Source of the DNA: Amycolatopsis anabasis
GTDB taxonomy: Bacteria > Actinomycetota > Actinomycetes > Mycobacteriales > Pseudonocardiaceae
DNA length: 64,000 nucleotides
Assembly (NCBI RefSeq): GCF_009765355.1
Contig: NZ_VTHK01000004.1
Coordinates: 1 to 64,000 of the forward strand
Reading direction: 5' to 3'
This document shows, in pieces, positions 61,548 through 64,000 of the stretch. Position numbers and translations under genes: made by a program. Under the pieces are notes generated by a model, which had not been told where the DNA came from, ran no database searches, and saw nothing but the letters and a program-made list of their open reading frames with translations. The stretch's first letter is position 1, and each line of letters begins with the position of its first letter.

Positions 61548-62222
61548 ATGCGGCCCGAACGTCACACCACGCGCAAGCGGTACAGCCCGCCGGACGCGCA
61601 ACCCAGCGGACTGGCGGACACCCGCAGCCGCCAGGCGGCCACCCGGGTCGCCGACGACGTGCTGCTCGACGCGGCCCGGGAATGCGTGCTCGCGGTCGGC
61701 GTCCGGCGCACCACGCTCGCCGAGATCGCCCGGACCGCCAAGGTCAGCCGGATGACGCTGTACCGGCGTTTCCCGGACGTGCGCAGCGTGCTCGCGGCCC
61801 TGATGACCCGCGAATTCGGCACGCTGCTGCAGCGGACCAGCGTGGTCGACCCGGAGGCCGGGAACGCCCGTGAGCGGCTGGTGCGCAGCTCGGTCGCCAC
61901 GGTCCGCGCGCTGGGCAACGATCCGCTGATGCGCACCGTCCTGGACCGCGACGCCGAACTGGTCCTGCCCTACATCGTGGAACGCCTCGGCCGCACCCAG
62001 CTCATCGCCGAGCAGTTCGTCTCCGCCGCGCTGGAGGCGGGGAAACGGGACGGTTCGATCCGGCAGGGCGACCGGGCCGCCCAGGTCCGGGCGATCCTGC
62101 TCGTCGCACAGTCCTTTGTGCTCTCACTGCGCCCGGCAACGTCCGATGTGGACGAAGAGAAGCTGCTGTCGGAATTCGAGTACCTGCTGGAAACCGCGCT
62201 GACGCCCGGGGACCGGTCGTGA
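61548..62222 (+). CDS. TetR-family transcriptional regulator
   Basis: A 224-residue regulator. The N-terminal 30 residues are basic and probably flexible. VADDVLLDAARECVLAVGVRRTTLAEIARTAKVSRMTLYRRFPDVRSVLAALM is the helix-turn-helix. The ligand domain follows, with a C-terminal LLVAQSFVLSLRPATSD. ATG 61548 has a -10-like TACAGT seven bases upstream, so no ribosome site is expected. It is coupled to glpD (GTGA overlap) and divergent from the AGPS-like oxidase. It likely controls both in response to a lipid or glycerol-related ligand. Confidence 0.9.
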   Translation: MRPERHTTRKRYSPPDAQPSGLADTRSRQAATRVADDVLLDAARECVLAVGVRRTTLAEIARTAKVSRMTLYRRFPDVRSVLAALMTREFGTLLQRTSVVDPEAGNARERLVRSSVATVRALGNDPLMRTVLDRDAELVLPYIVERLGRTQLIAEQFVSAALEAGKRDGSIRQGDRAAQVRAILLVAQSFVLSLRPATSDVDEEKLLSEFEYLLETALTPGDRS

Positions 62223-63760
62223 TCCCCGGTTCGCTCAACGCGGGCCGCCGGGCTCGCGAACTCGACCAGCTGGCCGCCGGCGAACGGGTCGACCTCGCGG
62301 TCGTGGGCGGCGGGGTGACCGGGGCGGGCATCGCGTTGGACGCCGTCGCGCGGGGCCTGTCCGTGGCCCTGATCGAAGCCCACGACCTCGCTTTCGGCAC
62401 TTCCCGCTGGTCCAGCAAGATGGTGCACGGCGGCCTGCGCTACCTCGCGAAGGGCGATGTCGCGCTGGCGCACGAAAGCGCGGTCGAGCGCGGGATCCTG
62501 ATGACCCGCACCGCGCCGCACCTGACCAGGGCGGCGCCCCAGCTCATCCCGCTCTACCCGGAAACCTCCCGCCCGCGGCAGGCGTTCGTGGCAGCCGGGC
62601 TGTACGCGGGTGACGCGTTGCGCCGCGCGGCGGGCACGCCTTCGCACGTCCTGCCCCGCCCGCGCACGATTCCCGCCGCCGAAGCGCTCGCGCTGGCCCC
62701 CGGCCTGCGGCGGGCCGGGCTGCGCGGCGCGCTGCTCTCCTTCGACGGCGCGCTCACCGATGACGCGCGCCTGGTGGTGGCCCTGGCCCGGACGGCCGCG
62801 GCCCGCGGCGCCCGGATCCTGACCAGGCTCGCGGCCACCGAGGTGCACGCCGACCGGGTGCGCGTCCACGACGAGCTCACCGGCCGATCCGCGGACATCC
62901 TGGCTCGGCGGGTGATCAACGCGACCGGGGTGTGGGCGGGCGAACTCGTGCCCTCGGTGCGGTTGCGCCCGTCCCGCGGCTCCCATCTGGTGCTGTCGGC
63001 GGAGACGACCGGGCTGGCCGGTTCCTCGGTGATGGTGCCGGTGCCCGGCGAAAGCAACCGGTTCGTCCTGCTGCTGCCCCAGCCGGACGGGCGGGTCTAC
63101 CTGGGCCTGACCGACGAACCGGCGGGCGGGGAGATCCCGGACGTGCCCGCGGTGTCCCAGTCCGATGTGGACTTCCTGCTGCCGGTCGCCTCGTCCGCGC
63201 TGGCCCGGCCGCTGACCGAACGGGACGTCCTCGGCTCGTTCGCCGGACTGCGCCCGCTCATCGACTCGGGCGCGGACGAGGCCAGCGCGGACCTGTCCCG
63301 CAAGCACGCGGTGCTGACCGCGGCCAACGGCGTGATCACCGTGGTCGGCGGCAAGCTCACCACGTATCGCCGGATGGCCGCGGACGCCGTCGACGCGGCC
63401 GGGCTGGCCGCCGGACCGTCCACCACCGACCGGCTCCCCCTGCTCGGCGCGGCGCCGCGGTCCCGGCTGGCCGCCATCGACGCCCCGGCCCGGCTGGTGG
63501 CGAAGTACGGCACCGAGGCGCCCCGGGTCGCCGCGGCCGGTGAGCTGGACCCGGCCCTGGCCGAACCGCTGTTCCCCGGCTGCGAGATCACCGCGGCGGA
63601 GGTCGTCTGGGCGGTGCGGCACGAGGGCGCGCTGGACGCCGCGGACGTGCTGACCCGCCGCACCCGGCTCGCCCTGGTCCCCGCCGACGCCGCCGCGGCC
63701 GAACCCCGGGTCCGCGACCTGGTCGACCGCGCCCTCCAAGGTGTCGCCGTCTCCCCCTGA
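62219..63760 (+). CDS. glpD: Aerobic glycerol-3-phosphate dehydrogenase
   Basis: A 513-residue FAD enzyme that oxidises glycerol-3-phosphate to dihydroxyacetone phosphate and passes electrons to quinone at the membrane. VDLAVVGGGVTGAGIALDAVARGLSVALIEAHDLAFGTSRWSSKMVHGGLRYLAKGDVALAHES is the FAD-binding and signature region. RVINATGVWAGEL, RGSHLVLS and VVGGKLTTYRRMAADAVDAAG follow, and the C-terminal domain is complete (CEITAAEVVWAVRHEGALDAADVLTRRTRLAL). The GTG start overlaps the TetR stop. A hairpin terminator follows the stop. Confidence 0.94.
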   Translation: MIPGSLNAGRRARELDQLAAGERVDLAVVGGGVTGAGIALDAVARGLSVALIEAHDLAFGTSRWSSKMVHGGLRYLAKGDVALAHESAVERGILMTRTAPHLTRAAPQLIPLYPETSRPRQAFVAAGLYAGDALRRAAGTPSHVLPRPRTIPAAEALALAPGLRRAGLRGALLSFDGALTDDARLVVALARTAAARGARILTRLAATEVHADRVRVHDELTGRSADILARRVINATGVWAGELVPSVRLRPSRGSHLVLSAETTGLAGSSVMVPVPGESNRFVLLLPQPDGRVYLGLTDEPAGGEIPDVPAVSQSDVDFLLPVASSALARPLTERDVLGSFAGLRPLIDSGADEASADLSRKHAVLTAANGVITVVGGKLTTYRRMAADAVDAAGLAAGPSTTDRLPLLGAAPRSRLAAIDAPARLVAKYGTEAPRVAAAGELDPALAEPLFPGCEITAAEVVWAVRHEGALDAADVLTRRTRLALVPADAAAAEPRVRDLVDRALQGVAVSP

Positions 63761-63776
63761 TCCGGGCTGTCCCGGC

Positions 63777-63802
63777 CGCCGAAAGTGGCAGCGCTTTCGG
63801 CG
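63777..63802. terminator. Hairpin after glpD
   Basis: CGCCGAAAG (63777-63785) pairs perfectly with CTTTCGGCG (63794-63802) around an 8-base loop, 16 bases after the glpD stop. No poly-T tract follows, as is usual for actinobacterial terminators. Confidence 0.65.
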
Positions 63803-63856
63803 AGGGGGCGTTGTATCGAGTTGACGAGGCGTTGGGTTTTTGCAACAGTAGGTTGT

Positions 63857-64000
63857 ATGAGTCCGGTCCGGCGTGGCAAAGAGCTGCCCATCTACAACCG
63901 GCTCCAGGTACTCCGGGCCGAGCGGGGCATGAGCCGCGCCGCGCTGGCCGAGGCCGTCGAGGTGAATCCGCAGACGATCGGCGCCCTGGAGCGGGGCGAC
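63857..64000 (+). CDS. XRE-family regulator, 5' part only (cut by the window end)
   Basis: The first 48 codons of a small helix-turn-helix regulator: after a basic start, PIYNRLQVLRAERGMSRAALAEAVEVNPQTIGALERGD covers helices one to four of an HTH_3 domain. It resembles the short YozG-like regulators of about 70 residues that usually precede a small membrane protein. ATG 63857 opens the frame; there is little room for a ribosome site, so the transcript may have a short leader. TTGACG at 63821-63826 is a plausible -35. The rest lies beyond the window. Confidence 0.8.
   Translation, partial: MSPVRRGKELPIYNRLQVLRAERGMSRAALAEAVEVNPQTIGALERGD

Overview
The window is a 64-kb piece of a high-GC actinobacterial chromosome, most like a Pseudonocardiaceae such as Amycolatopsis. 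This rests on very high GC, GTG and TTG starts, 4-base overlaps between genes, an actinobacterial integration host factor, ANTAR regulators, an S-(hydroxymethyl)mycothiol dehydrogenase and many TetR regulators. Genus is inference. I saw no rRNA, tRNA, CRISPR array, transposase or phage gene.

Layout. (1) 92-12230, minus strand: a five-gene operon in the order MFS exporter, Pks13-like polyketide synthase, Ag85-like secreted esterase, FadD32-like fatty acyl-AMP ligase, GT39-type membrane glycosyltransferase. It resembles the mycolic-acid condensation locus of Mycobacteriales, but the synthase carries its own KR and a DH lacking the usual Asp. (2) 12231-13670: AT-richer DNA with a perfect 16-bp inverted repeat and two decayed genes (an M1 aminopeptidase fragment and lipB). 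(3) 13653-16294: two coupled GAF-ANTAR regulators and a YncE-like propeller. (4) 16367-20211: a four-gene operon like the indole / indole-acetate oxidation genes (flavin reductase, acyl-CoA-dehydrogenase-like oxygenase, IacB/IifB-like protein, SDR), with a divergent LysR regulator. (5) 20283-31772: general metabolism and regulators (methyltransferase, RpiR/alcohol dehydrogenase/aminotransferase, LLM flavoprotein, DtxR-type metalloregulator, GNAT, amidohydrolase, enoyl-CoA hydratase/acyl-CoA synthetase/TetR). (6) 31886-38007: MaoC/acyl-CoA dehydrogenase, dicarboxylate symporter with an Sfp-type phosphopantetheinyl transferase, FAD monooxygenase with a divergent TetR. (7) 38398-47144: a 2,3-dihydroxybenzoate siderophore region (isochorismate synthase, dehydrogenase, AMP ligase, separate isochorismatase and aryl carrier, iron-siderophore binding protein, two permeases, esterase) around an iron box, with no NRPS and no transport ATPase. 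(8) 47208-64000: a second-type integration host factor, acyl-CoA ligase, sugar ABC transporter, metallophosphoesterase, thioesterase, secreted C39-type protein, beta-helix lipoprotein, mycothiol-dependent formaldehyde dehydrogenase, PRC-barrel stress protein, AGPS-like oxidase, and TetR-GlpD.

The phosphopantetheinyl transferase could activate both the carriers of the synthase in (1) and the aryl carrier in (7). This is inference from gene content.

Several short non-coding repeats recur at gene ends: a 44-nt hairpin (three full copies and one half), an 83-nt element with inverted-repeat ends (two copies, 71/83 identical, opposite orientation) and a mosaic of 21- and 22-nt tandem repeats at 38053-38269. 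A near-palindrome, GTCCACARTGGAC, recurs inside unrelated genes far more often than chance allows.
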